From: Colius striatus
Taxonomy: Eukaryota; Chordata; Aves; Coliiformes; Coliidae
NCBI RefSeq assembly: GCF_028858725.1
Contig: NC_084769.1
Span: 4,000,001-4,064,000 of the forward strand
Reading direction: 5' to 3'
Length of the DNA: 64,000 bases
In this document: positions 35,891 to 48,278 of the stretch, in pieces
Position numbering within the stretch: position 1 is the stretch's first letter
How the letters are laid out: every line of letters starts with the position of its first letter
Translations under genes and position numbers: made by a program
The notes under the pieces: model-generated
What the model was told of the DNA's origin: nothing
What the model saw: the letters and a program-made list of their open reading frames with translations, nothing else
Database searches by the model: none

Positions 35891-37532
35891 AAATACTAAA
35901 GATTGTGATAGAAGTACTCATGGAATAATTCAACTCTCCTGCCAAGATAGAGAAAAGAATTTCTACAAACCTAATTCCATTATTCTGCCTCAGTATACTA
36001 TAAACTGTATTTTTTCAGAGTCATATCTCATTTCTCATTGAGTGTAAGCATCTCTCATTATTTCCAAGCAAGAATGGTGAAAGAACCTAGGAAATTAAAG
36101 GGTTTATTTTAGATTTACCTCAATGAAATAGGTGCTCAGACACCAGGGTAAAAGGAACAGTTAATGAATCTGTCTCGAACCAAGTATGACAGAATTTAGA
36201 TGACACAATTACCTTCACAGGTAGGATATCAAGACTGATACTATGCATGTACATTCATGTATCTATATAGCTCACACTTGCCCAGACAAGAAGTACATCC
36301 AGCATTAATTTGTGTGCTTATTCATCTGTAGCAATTAAAATATCTAGAAAAAAATTGCTACCAGTACATGATGGCTTACCTATCCAAACTGAACACAAAC
36401 CTCAAAACAGACGCTCTGTTAGGAACAATAGATGCCTACAGCAACCTCTGAACACTGTCCTTCAGGTCAGCTCTCTATCCTCCTCATGGTGGGGAGCCCA
36501 TGGACAGGAGGCCCCATTCTGAGATGACAAGTGAAGGCTTAGGCTCCAGAAAGCCTTCCTTCAGCACATTTCCTTAATTTCCTCAGAGACTCTGAAATTC
36601 TTTTTCTCAGCAAGATATTTGTGATTTCTAATGTAACAAAAGTTGCTTTAAATGGAAGAACAGCTTAGAGAAACAAGAGATGAATCAATGAATCCAACAC
36701 GAAATTAAAGCTCAGCAAACACCTCCCAAATTCCATTTGGGAATAATTTCTGAACTTTTTGGTTTTTTTCCAAGTAGAAAATAGAACCTCTTACATTTGA
36801 CAGAACAGGTCCATCCCATCAGCTCCGACACAACCTCAGCATCCACAGATGTCCCTCAGTGCTCCTCCTTTGACCTCTTCTCCACAGCCCCAGGTGCTGG
36901 AGTTCATCTTCATCCCAGGATGAGGTAAGGGATGTTTTTGAACATTTCCACAAAGGATTGTTTGATCTGGAGTGATGCCTTCAGGAAACGGAGCTGTTCT
37001 TGTCCTCCTTGTAACAACTTTTGACCACATTTTGCTGCAGGATCTTTTCCCACATTCTTGTCTCCATGACTGAGCTTCAGAAGACACTGTTCTGCACTTC
37101 CCTTTGACACTCCTCACCAGCCACTCTGCTTAGCTTTTGATGGGTCTATCCAGTTTTTCTCAGCAATATCTTTCAGTTCATACCTTGTGTTTAGTTTATG
37201 TCTTAGCTGATCCCAGAGACAGCACGATTTGGTCTCTCCAGGATGCTTCTGATCAATTTTCTTTTCACATAAAGCATGAATTATTAACAACCATCAGACA
37301 CTCAAAACCAACTCACTCCCCAAGTTTCCCCCAGGTTGCAAAAAATCTAAATATTAACCCCAACATTTTCCTCAAATGATCAGTAAGTTTGGGCTGTGAA
37401 AAATCAAGGTGGGAGGAGAACACTTGAGATGAAACTCACATGAAGCACTTTATAAGGAGTTACAGTGAAAAAAATCACCTTTTTTACTTTTAGGCTGGTT
37501 ACAGCAGATTTTTGTCAAAAGGCCAGAGAAAC

Positions 37533-37645
37533 TATTTAATATCTCTGTGACTCTGTTTATTCACCAATAACATGGTTGCATTGCTCTTCTTAGAGAGGTG
37601 TTACAAGGCAGTTATGAAGTTTGTGGAGAAACTGAAATACTTTTG
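37533..37645 (+). mobile_element. MIR-like SINE relic
   Basis: Matches the sense strand of the MIR family core and 3' part in order. tatttaatatctctgtgact and ctgtttattcacc correspond to the 'cttaacctctctgtgcctcagtttcc' region. gagaggtgttacaaggcagt and tatgaagtttgtggagaaac correspond to the 'ggtgttgtgaggcttaat...tttgtaaagcgc' region. The copy is very diverged, as expected for a repeat that predates birds. Identification is by memory of the consensus; boundaries are approximate. Confidence 0.5.
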
Positions 37646-38130
37646 CTCAGGTGCAATGTGCTGTTCGTGTTCTACTTATCTAAGGTGTGCATCCAGTGGT
37701 TCCTTTGCTTTGGTGTCACAGGAGCGTGATGGTCTGCACACCCATCCCTAAGGTGTGAGCAAAAACAGTGGCTTACAGATATTTTGTGATGGGGTTTTTT
37801 TTGATGTTAGCAGATGGCCCTCAAGAACAATGAATTGCTTTGGGCTGACAGGAAAAGATGGAGTCACTGTTAGAAAAATCCTCAAGTTGGACCTAGACAG
37901 GAGTTTTTCTCCTTGTAACTTTAGGTAGTGGGTGCTGTAGGGAGCTCAGACAGCAGCTAAGATAGGCTTATCACATCTCCTGTGCATGCACCATTAGAAT
38001 GCTGGGAAATATAGATGGATAGGACATATCTCCAAAATCCCAATGGCATGTGAAAGTAAGCAGTTGGCAGCTTTACTGCTTTCCTGCCCTGAGCTCCCTG
38101 CACAATGCACCAGGTTTGTGGTGGGACAGA

Positions 38131-38153
38131 TGAAACCCCGTGGTGGGGTTTCA
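38131..38153. repeat. Perfect 9-bp inverted repeat (hairpin)
   Basis: tgaaacccc at 38131-38139 and ggggtttca at 38145-38153 are exact reverse complements around the five-base loop gtggt. No function is known. Confidence 0.8.
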
Positions 38154-41100
38154 CACTTTGCAGAATAATTACTATCACCCAAATCTCTCTTACAACCTCT
38201 GAAAGGAAATCTTTCAATCAATGTAGTTATGCTTTGGTACTCCACATATTGCTGAAATACAGTTTACTTCCACCAGAGAACAAAACTGCAAATCATTCAG
38301 TGGAAAGGTTTTGGTGGTGTAAAATTTAAACACGGCTGTGACCATCCTGGGGTTGATTATTCCCATTTACATGGGGTTTGCACCCTCTGACTGCAACACA
38401 GTGACTCCTGCTTTACCCTTGCATCAGAGTGGGGAGATTCAAGTTCCCCTGTGGTGATACTGGAAGGCACTGGGAATAGTTATTCCAGCTTTTTAGACAT
38501 GCACAGATATCTTTGCATGCACATGATACATACATACACAGATATATTAAACTGTATTATAAATATAGATTTAGGTAAAGCATTGAATCCCACAGCCTCT
38601 GCAAACCCCTCAGCCCAAACCCCTGTGGTTTCCAGCCGATGGCAGCGGGGCTGTGGCTCTGCTTTCAGCCCAACAGCTGCGGATCCCAGGTGGTCTGACA
38701 TTTGAGATAGGGGCTGCGGGAAAGATTGAAGGTGTTTCAGGGGAGAAGGAGGCTGCAAATAACACCGAACCCTCATCCAGATGGAATCGTTCACGAAACA
38801 ACCTGAGATGCTCTATTACTGTCCATATGCCTCCCAGGTCTCCGAAGGCCACACTCCATTGATTTATTAGAAATCCGCTTTTCTCAGCGTTGGTTCTTTC
38901 CAAACCAGAGCATAATGTGAGACTTGCTATCATCCAAAATGCTCCTCTTTAAAAAACAGTTCTTGGCACAAACTTGTCTTCAGAAATGCTTCGATAAACA
39001 CCAGATCAGAGTAAGTATTATAGGACAAGGAGCCCCATCTTCATGTAGCCTTTCACTAAGTTTCTTCCTGCCACAATGAACACTGAAACACGTTATACGG
39101 CTTTTCTATGATACGTAAATAGCTGGAGGCACGGTATCAGTAGAATAAAAGCCATCAGATAGAACTATGCTAACACTCTGCCTTACACTTTTTCCTTCCT
39201 TTGCATATAAGCCTGGAAGAATTATTTTATTGTTTTAGCACTGCAAACAGTTGTTATTAGTGTATCTTGTTTATAGTCGGCTCTTTGAAGGCACTATAGT
39301 AATATAGAAAAATACCAGTTATTTCATCACACTGGTGAATTTAATGAACCTGAAGGTGTGTGTTATTTTAGCACTTGCTGTAGCTCCTGTGAAAACCCAA
39401 TGGTGCTAAAATCTGTAAACCTGTCACTGCTTAAGTAATAACCTTGTTAAAAGCATCTTCATTTAACTTATTTCAGCTTTTGCAGAATGCAGGTTTTATT
39501 TTATCAGTGTGGGGAATAGGTGTTTCCAACCAAACCACTTATTGTAAATATAGTTAATTGTAGTTCATTAATTTATTCTCAGTGTTATTGCTTTTATTTT
39601 AACACTTAGTTTAAATTAAGCATTGTCTAGGATTGAGTTCCCATTTTCAATTTTTTTTAAACAAACTCTTAATTTATATAAAATATCTTTGCTTAGGACA
39701 GTAAATTTTATTCTGCAATATGGAAAATGCTCTTTGCATTCATTAATATCCCTCTATGTTGCAAGAAATGAGCTTGCTTCCTTAACAGTAGACAGGAAAA
39801 CAAAATGAGATTCCTTTCTCTTCTTTTTAACCTTACCACTGTGAAATTGGGCTTCTTCCATTGAAAAAAAACAAAAGAGAGAAAATGAAATATTGATGCC
39901 ATGTGTTCCAAACTATCAATTGATCTCTGCAAATGTACATCAAACAATTATTGAAATCCTGTCAATAAGAAAATGGGAACTCCCTGCTATTTAGCACCAT
40001 TCAGCAAAAGAGAGGTGTAACTTGCACTATCACTTTTTTTATAGCACCAATGATACTTCCTGCATTATTACACCATGGAGTTGTGTGTGACAAATGATAA
40101 AAGTATCAGGTTCCTAGTAATTTTTTACAAGGTAAGCAATTATCCATCCATTAATACTTTTTGTCTTTGAGACCTGCTATGCTACCCAGTGCCGTATGGC
40201 AGACTCAATGCATCTCGGGGATAAAGTCCTCAGAAACTGATGCTGAATGACAATACAAGCTATCCAGGATGCTTCCATTAGGTTGTCATTCCTGTGGTGG
40301 TTTGGTTTTTCTTTTTCTGCCCCCCATAATTTAGGTCTCCTTCTCAATTTTTTTCTGTTTCAGTGTTTATTGATCCATGCTTCAGAGTCGGGCTGTGACT
40401 AATATAAATCAGAGCACTGTCACCAGAGTGAGTGCAACATCCCCAATGTACACAAGGCACAAAGCTGACCTTGGCTATTTAATTGCTCTTATCATCAGAA
40501 GTCTAAAGTATTCTAAAACTTCACCCTTTCTCTTGGTTTTTGTGCCAAAACCCCAAAGACAGTGCTCTGCAGAGAGGACTCACCTCTGAGTGAGTACTGC
40601 ACAGCAAGTAAGATTAATGTTGCAGGAATGACTCTATACCTGTATGTTAGGAAGCAAGGATGAGTGAAAACAGTCAGTGGGGCAACCTCTGAGACGGGAA
40701 TGAGAAACAGAAGCAAGACTGAAGGCATCTGCATCTCCCAACACAACTTTATGAGCATCTCAAAGCCAAGATGGGAGCACCAACATCTGCTCCAGTGCTG
40801 GGGAAAAACAGCAAGGCAAGACCAGAGAGCTGAGAAGGATAGACTGCCTATGTTCTGTGTCTACAGCAGGGTCACTGAACCAAAAAAAAATGTCTTGTTA
40901 CACACCCAAACAATTGTGAACGTGCCCTAAGAGCAGAGGAGGAGGGAAGCCAAACTCCTCTGCCTGACTGTAGGAACAGGATTTAGGGCAGGAGTTAGGA
41001 TGCTTCAAGTCCCAACAGCTGCAGCATGTCTTCAGGACCTGAGAAACCAGCCTAAGCAACTGAAAAGGAATCCAGTTGTTTAAGCTTAGGCTGGGACTGT

Positions 41101-41224
41101 GTTTATATTTGTTTTGCTTGTAACCTCTCATTTCCAGCCTTGCAACTAAAAGCTTGACCTTACATCTTGCTTAACAAACATTTGCAAAAGCTTTATTTTA
41201 CCATTCAGCTAGTCTGTGCTCTAG

Positions 41225-41360
41225 GGAAGATGGATGGGAGAGAAGCTGTGGTGCAGAGGCACAGAGGTACATCCCACCAGCGTGCCGCCCTGCTGCCAGT
41301 GCATGGCCATCCACAGCAGCTGTAGGAAAATGAGATTCAACACAGCCACGAGAGCTCCTG
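41225..41360 (+). other. Candidate exon of unknown transcript, G+C-richer than surroundings
   Basis: An acceptor (agtctgtgctctag, AG at 41223-41224) and a strong donor (gagctcctg, then gtaagtatga from 41361) bound 136 bases. The segment is clearly richer in G and C than its flanks. One frame of 45 codons plus one base is open throughout (GRWMGEKLWC at the start, RFNTATRAP at the end). The other two frames have stops near the 3' end. The product is not recognised, and the reading phase does not fit the candidate at 28735-28914. Confidence 0.2.
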
Positions 41361-43624
41361 GTAAGTATGAGACAGTCAAGAGAGGTCCTATGGGCTAAAG
41401 CATCTCATAGCCACTTCTTATAATGCTTTCAGTTGAAGGAATACAGACATCTGAAAGTGCATTAAAGTATCAAGCTGATAATGACCAAATACAATTTAGA
41501 TAGAGATCCTCTGCAAATGTATGCATTACTTTGGAGCAGTACACAAGCCAGAGGCCCTAGGAGCATTGCTGCTGTGGAGCTGTGGATCCATGAGACCAGT
41601 CTGCTGGGGTTCAGCATGACTATGCCTCTGGAGCTCCTAACTCTGCTTTGATCCTATCTGATCATGTTTATCAAACTGGATTATGAGCTTCTAGTTGTCC
41701 TGGACTTGGGTGGATGTGCTGTTAAAAGAAACCTTGAGCCTTTTCTACCCCAAGAAGAACTTTCAATACCAAACATTTGCCCTGTTTGCAAAAACTCTGC
41801 TTCTTCTCCATAATCCACGTAGAAATAGACAAACAAATCCAAAATACACAACACTTACCCAACACTGATGAGAGAGCATTGAATACAGTTGTGAGATGCA
41901 ACACAGGCTTCACCATTTCTTCCAACCCTGCACAAATGGCCAGTCCAGTAGCAAAGCCAGGGAAGGGAATTCATCTTTCTGAAAAGGAGCATAAAACAAC
42001 CCAGTAATGGGTTTCATACACATTTGCACTGTACTGACCTGAGCTGGTTGATAGCTAAAGCCATAGCTCTTTATTCACAATATTGAGACACAAAATAATT
42101 CCAGGTAGGGTTTCACATTAATGATCTTTTCTCTATATCATCTAAAGCCAGCACAATGTAGTGCTGTTACCACCACTAAACAGGAGTTAAGTCAATACTA
42201 TGTTTATGGCTGTAGAGAGGAAGATGTAGGACTAAATTTTAAATTGCCCAGCAGAAAATCTGAATGTAATAAGATTTTTTGTTAAGGCAACACTCATTTA
42301 TCCCTCACACTGACACAATAGTAATAGCAATTTGACCCACACAACTTTTTTTTTGTTTCTTAAGTTATATTCTTACAGACTAATTACACATTCTTTAAAG
42401 AAATGTTATTAATTATTGAAACATTTAAAAGCTGAAGTCATTGTTTTCGTGCACTTAGCATAGCTTTTAAGACAGATTATAGAGAGACAATCTTTCAGTA
42501 GATGGTCTTAAAATATTCACCAGTGCTAGAACAATTTAATGAAATTCACATTTATTTCAAGGATTTTTTTAATTAAATCTATTGGTTGTTGGTATCCGTA
42601 AACCCTTAAGAATAAACACCTGCAGTGTTTTATTATGTAAAAAGGTAGTTTAATTGCATCATATTTATCACAGACAAATCAAGCCCTATTCAGAAGATAA
42701 TAATGACACAGTAATTGGACCAGTAATTGGTTCAGGATGATTCAATATTGTACTAATAATCATAAATACTACTGTCTCCTGCTTTAGTACAAGGCTGACA
42801 CTATATTATAGATTGGATTCGGTGCAATAAATAGTGGTGAACTGGGTCCAGTAGTGCCCGGGTCTTTAGTTCAACTGTGTTAGTAAATAACAGGTATCAA
42901 GGCATCCTACATGAGCAATCATTCCTAGCAGGCGATGGGGGGAATGTTATGCTTTTTGCTGCATCTAGAGATGGCTGGAAGAGGCATCCCTACTGCAACG
43001 ATTCCTTTGGCGCCTCACATTAAGCGTTACCATTTGCCTCAGAGATGTTTCCACTCTGACTAAACTTGGTCACAACTCAGAGGTGGCTGTAAAGTTGATC
43101 TATTTGGTTTAACTCTTGCTTTCTCTGGCTTTTTGCCTACTTGCTGCTGTTTGTTTGCACTCGGCGCATTGCGAGGAAGGAGATGCCTCAAAAACGCCCA
43201 ATTTGCAAGCAAAATGCTGATCAGCCAGCCTCGGAGGAGAAATAGCAGTATAGCTAAAGGAACCCAGAAGTGGTCACCACAGACTCCACCGTAAGTCAGG
43301 GAGCACACATACTGTGGGTTGTCCCCAGCGAGTAGTACCCCTGGGGATGGCCACTAACGAGCCCCTGTGGGCCACGCTGTGAACCCCTGGCATGTCCTGA
43401 GCTTACATGCATCACAGAAATCACTATTCCTATTGCTTTCTTTAACTATACCTTTTCCATGTGTTTCCAATATTTTCTCTGTTCAAGCAGGTCCAAAGAA
43501 GCACCACCCAAAATGAGGTGTTCACCTTGCTCCCCACCTCCTGCCCAGCAGCACAACGAGCTCACTGCAGCATTTCAGCAAGTCACACTTTGTATCTCAA
43601 ATCTGAATGACTTTCTCTCATTAA

Positions 43625-43891
43625 AAAGGACAAGGGGTAATGGGATGAAGCTGGAACACAAAAAGTTCAATTTAAACACAAGAAAAAACTATTTCACTGT
43701 GAGGTGAGGGAGCCCTGGCACAGGCTGCCCAGGGAGGGTGTGGAGGCTCCTTCCTTGGAGAGCTTCAAGACCTGCCTGGACATGTTCCTGTGCGACCTGA
43801 TCTAGGTGCGACCTGCTTCTGCAGGGGGGTTGGACTAGATGACCTCTAAAGGTCCCTTCCAACCCAACCATTCTGTGATTCTATGATTATG
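43625..43891 (+). mobile_element. CR1 LINE 3' end with intact tail
   Basis: A short 5'-truncated copy that begins at aggacaaggggtaatgggat. It runs through gaagctggaacacaaaaagt, aagaaaaaactatttcactg, caggctgcccagggagggtg, cctgcctggacatgttcctg, gatctaggtgcgacctgctt, gttggactagatgacctcta and tcccttccaacccaacc. It ends with attctgtgattctatgatta. The tail type is that of the copy at 17445-18021. Fewer differences from the other copy than at older sites suggest a moderately young insertion. Confidence 0.95.
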
Positions 43892-44320
43892 ATTTTTTTC
43901 TGCTCCTGAAAATACCTCTCAAATGCAATCATGATAAAAGCACCTTTATTGCTTCCTTATTCTTACTGAACGTGACGTGTCAGCCATTAGGTCTAAGCTT
44001 CCCAAACACTTGTAGCACCAAATAAAATATGCTTAGATTCATTCTTAGGCAGATTAAAAGAGATGCCAATTTTCAAAGGCGTTACAACTTCTTGGAGCTT
44101 TAAACAGAGTTTTCCAGACTGTCCTGATGTGATCTCAGCATCTGTTTAGTTTTGTCTTACCATGTGTTAATAAAAGCCTTGGATATCCCAATTGTGCAAA
44201 ATAAATTGGCATACCAGTACTCCACTGTAACCTGCTCTTTTTTTCTCCCCTCTCTCTGTTTTTATTTGTATGTTTAATACATCATCTTTATTTTCTTTCT
44301 TCTCCTGACTTGCGAGAGGA

Positions 44321-44347
44321 GGGGATGGGGTGGTTGGGGGAGGTGGG
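44321..44347 (+). other. G-quadruplex motif
   Basis: Guanine runs at 44321-44324, 44327-44330, 44336-44340 and 44345-44347 with loops of 2, 5 and 4 bases satisfy the G3+N1-7 rule on the plus strand. It sits about 120 bases before a possible regulatory tract. Folding is not shown. Confidence 0.75.
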
Positions 44348-47300
44348 AACCAAATCAAACAATCACAATAGCATTATGGCAAAGGGTGGATGGTAGGAGG
44401 TTGCAGTCCTGTAGCCAGTTGCTTGTTTATCGTGGGTTGATACAGTAGAACATGGCGCAGAAAACCACTCACATGGCATTTAATGATAACTGTGGCAATC
44501 GCGCCTGTCACTGCCACATTCAGCACACACTTGGCGGACCCGTGGCACTGTTTCTTCGCCAGTGCTGTGGTCTTTCAGAGAGAGCCAAAAGGGAGTGGAG
44601 CCTCATTATCCCTGAAACAATGATCCTTATTCACTAGGCAGAGCAACTTGCTTTTCATCGGCCCATTATACAGCTCGGAGCAGGAATAGAGATAGCGTAT
44701 CCACTTTATCATCAGAACAAAAGCTCAGGGTCTATGCTCCTGGCTTGGAATAATGCCCTCAGCAGCCTAAACAGATGCATTTGTAAGTATTTACCTCTTC
44801 TCCCTTAATTGCTTTGCACTGGAGGGATGGTGAAGAAAAGTCCAGGTACCAACTGAAGATGGTGTGTGGCAGCTCTGATGGGCTCTGATCCCTTCTCCAT
44901 ACACCATCCTGCTAGCTGACACTTCCACTCCAAAACACAGCACCTGAAGGATGGAGGAAGGGAGGGAAGATGCGGAATGCAGACAGCCGAAGAGACAACT
45001 CATATTGCAGAAGGTACTTAGGAAAACCTTTTAAGACTATATAGTGGAGCAGCCACAGCATAGGCACTAAGGCTGAAAGCAATCTGTACAAATGAAATGC
45101 CATGGCAGAGTGGCACCAGGGGACCTGTTCACTCATAATGGAGTCAAAGTAATGGAGTCCAAACACACCAGCTACGCGCTTGTCCTGCAACAGTGGCAGC
45201 TACAGGAAGGCACACAACACCGAACCATCTCTTTTTAAACCTTTTTTTCCTTTGATGTTCTATCCCCAAGCCTTTTTTTTTTCTTTCTTTTTTTTTCCAC
45301 TTTGCCTGAGTCTCTCTTACCTTAGCCTCGTGCAGGGAGGAGGGAAAGGTGGGAAGACAGGAGAGCTATCGCTGTGCACAGCCAGGCAGGCAGGCAGCAG
45401 AGGTAGATGAACAGAATGTGTTGAAAGCATCATGATCCAGCGCCAGGAAATAACAGTTAGCATATCCCTGAATGACATTTACAGGAAACCTATGTTTCCT
45501 TTTCAGGGCCATAAGCTTCAACAAACTGGTGTGTTCAGTCAGCCCTTCCCCATGTACAGTATGGATGCCACAATTTTCTCAGCATATGCTCAGCTGCGTC
45601 CTTCTGATGGCATCCATGTTGGCGCCTTTCCATCTATAGGCATGGAGGGATGTCTTCATCTTCTGCAGGAGTCTGGGGCTACTGCCAAAGGCAGAGATCC
45701 AAGCACCGCAGGCAAGGAAAGTGGATCGTTTTGGTTCCTGAATAAGGATTAGGCTTTGCAACACCTGAGCAGTGAAAATCCTGTGGAGCCTTGGTGGCCG
45801 GAGCCAGGAAACGCCGCGGTTCTGCTGAATATTGCTGAGCCGAGTCCTATTTAACCAAGGTGAATGTTTGCTGCAGAGCAAATTACAGAAAATTTAGGAA
45901 ACAAATGGCAAATGGGCAGCCACGTTTAATGTCCATATAAAGGTTTCGACGGTTTTGGCTCCAGTGCTTTCTCAACGTGTAAGAGAGAACACTTTCATTA
46001 TCTTAACTCACCCCCAGCACTCACCTAAGGAAAAACCAGGCAGCCTGTGCCTTTACTTCAAGAGATGGTCTATTTATGTGAAACAGAATCCCTTTGATCT
46101 TTTATTATATGCTGCTGAGGAGCCCAGTTACACACCATCCTAAGCAACAATATGAGTCAAATCCCTTTATTATTTATTTCTTTGGTGTTAATCACAAACA
46201 GAAAACAGAATTAAAAAAAAAAAATCCCTCTGTTTTTCCCCTGGAGCTTATTTGTTTCTTGTCTTTTCACAGTATGGGCCTAAATGTACCCTTTTCACTC
46301 GAGAAAGGAGGATTTCACTGAAGTAAACAGGATACCCAGAACCGAAGGCAGGATTTTGTCTACACACTTGTTCTATCCACTGCACGTTTATCAGACCTAA
46401 TACACTTAAGAGAGGAGAAGGGAATGTATTTAGATATCAAATGGCCTTGGAAATCATTCTCAACGAGGAATAAAACATTCCCTTTCTATAAAATCACTTT
46501 ATAGAATAAGTGTTTAAGTTAATTTAAGGAGAAAATTCAGCAAACAAAAGCCGAGTCGCAGCCACGCACAAACTCACAGCTCTCCCGCTCGAGGAAGAGG
46601 AGCTGAAATACTTCCTCTCCTCCTTTCAGATGCCTCTTGTTTGACTGAAGTGAGAAGGTAACCTTATCGATCAGCAGTGCATAAAAGCCAGGCATACACA
46701 AAGCAGCCAGAGGTGATATAGATGTGAATTAAAAGCAGTTTTATGGCTCTGCACCTGATCGGGGAAAAAACCTTTTTAGCTCAACCCCGTGAAAGAAGTT
46801 GTCTCTTACTTTTGAGCCAGTTTTCTTCTCCTGTAAACATGTGCCTTTTCCAAAGAAACGGTGATAACACGTGGCTAATTAACAGCAAAGAATAATTGAA
46901 CTATGGCTATAACTATCTACCTTTAAATCAAAGGAAGAAGGCAACCAATACTAAAATTTAATCTGTCCTCTGGGGCTGGAGACAGCTTACAGGTTCAAGT
47001 CAGATAGCAAATGTAGCTAAATGGCAGTCAGAACAGATCATGTGACTGGGGGCTAAAAACTAATTAATCTCCATAAAGCTGTAAGTGAGGTAGGTAAGAT
47101 GACTTGAAATCTGATTACATTATTGCATTTAAGGAGGGAAAATGCATTTTTCATGTTGATTTTAACCACCTGAGCCCTTAATGACATTTTGTACCTTGAA
47201 AGAAAACTCATAATTCATTTCTATTTCAAAAGATCTACAAAGATGCTATTGTCATCTGCACAGAATTTACAAATTTAGCCTAAATAATGCTGCTATGAAT

Positions 47301-48175
47301 CACAGAGAGTGCATTTCTAAACTTTCCCAGTGTAAGTCAGAAGGCTCTATATAACTATGGCAAGCCATAAAGCCAAACATTTAACAAAAGCTGAAATAAA
47401 TCTTAGGGAAATAAGAATTTTACTCTATACTCCATTAAAGGAGAGGGAAAAAAAAAACCCAAAAAGACCCTTCATTCTGATTGCTGAAGATATGTGTGGT
47501 TTTGTCTTTCTGATTTGTAAACAACCTCCGACGTTACATTTGGAATTAGTGGGGACACAACGTTGTTTATGATTTCTATTATTTATAAATGGCCACAAAG
47601 CAAGGAACAAACAAACAAACAAAACTCCAGGCAGACAGAAGACTTCAATGAGTCTAGTCAAAATATGCATGGAATAGACCCACTTAAACTTAATATCTTT
47701 TATTGTGGAAGACAGATGTTAGAAGAGAAAGGAAGAGAGAGGGAACGGAAAGCTGCAACCACGTACCAAGCTGAAACGAGCCCTGAAGTTAATGTTTTAG
47801 GCTTCAGTCATGGCTATGGGCTGCTTTGTGTAATCTCTGCTTCTTGTGTCGCAGCATCCATGTGAATATCAGAGAGTGGAAAGCACCATAGACACTCAGA
47901 AAAACACCCAGCAAAAAAAAAACCCCAAACCCAGAGGCTTTACCAGAGCAGACTGAGTGTTTCTGAGGTTGGTTCTCAGCAGCACCTGCTCACCACCGCT
48001 GCTCTGCAGCCGCCTCTGTGCTCCGGGGGACTGAGGCTGGGACAGTTTTATGTGATGAAAAAGGGTACTTTTTAAATTGTTCCTAATATACTTGATATAT
48101 ACTGCTATACAAGTATATAGCAGCAATAAATAAACAGCATTTAAGTTAACAAGCACACGTTTATAGGTATAATAA

Positions 48176-48278
48176 TGGCATTTTGCACTTTTGCAACACC
48201 TTTGATCCCAGAATTTCCAAGTCCTTTGCAAGGATTAATTAATTAAGCTTCAAGACGCCCCTGTACCAGATGTTATTA
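48176..48278 (-). mobile_element. MIR-like SINE relic, 3' part
   Basis: Read on the plus strand, tttgcaacacctttgatccc, agaatttccaagtcctttgc, aattaattaagcttcaagac and gcccctgt follow, in order, the antisense of the MIR 3' region ('gcacctttcatccgaggatctcaaagcgctttacaa...attaattaagcctcacaacacccctgt'). It is diverged but collinear over about 90 bases. Boundaries are approximate. Confidence 0.6.

Larger units (their letters stand above)
28414..37532. other. Non-coding stretch, possible exons, no gene recognised
   Basis: No known gene or family. It holds a possible plus-strand exon (28735-28914), a possible minus-strand exon (33196-33346), a CAAAC-type simple repeat at 31351-31390, a perfect hairpin at 35150-35175 and an AT-rich simple-sequence zone at 35641-35890, all listed separately. 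Further lone donor-like sites occur (for example cag then gtgagtag at 29833 and gag then gtaaggga at 36925) with plausible acceptors upstream (29748, 36887). Confidence 0.5.
37646..43624. other. Non-coding stretch, possible regulatory DNA, no gene recognised
   Basis: No known gene. It includes a perfect hairpin (38131-38153) and a possible exon (41225-41360). Around 39200-39620 and 42340-42900 are A+T-rich tracts packed with TAAT/ATTA homeodomain cores and almost free of simple repeats. In 42709-42730 the decamer cagtaattgg occurs twice, one base apart. Such tracts often prove to be conserved enhancers, which is inference here. Confidence 0.5.
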
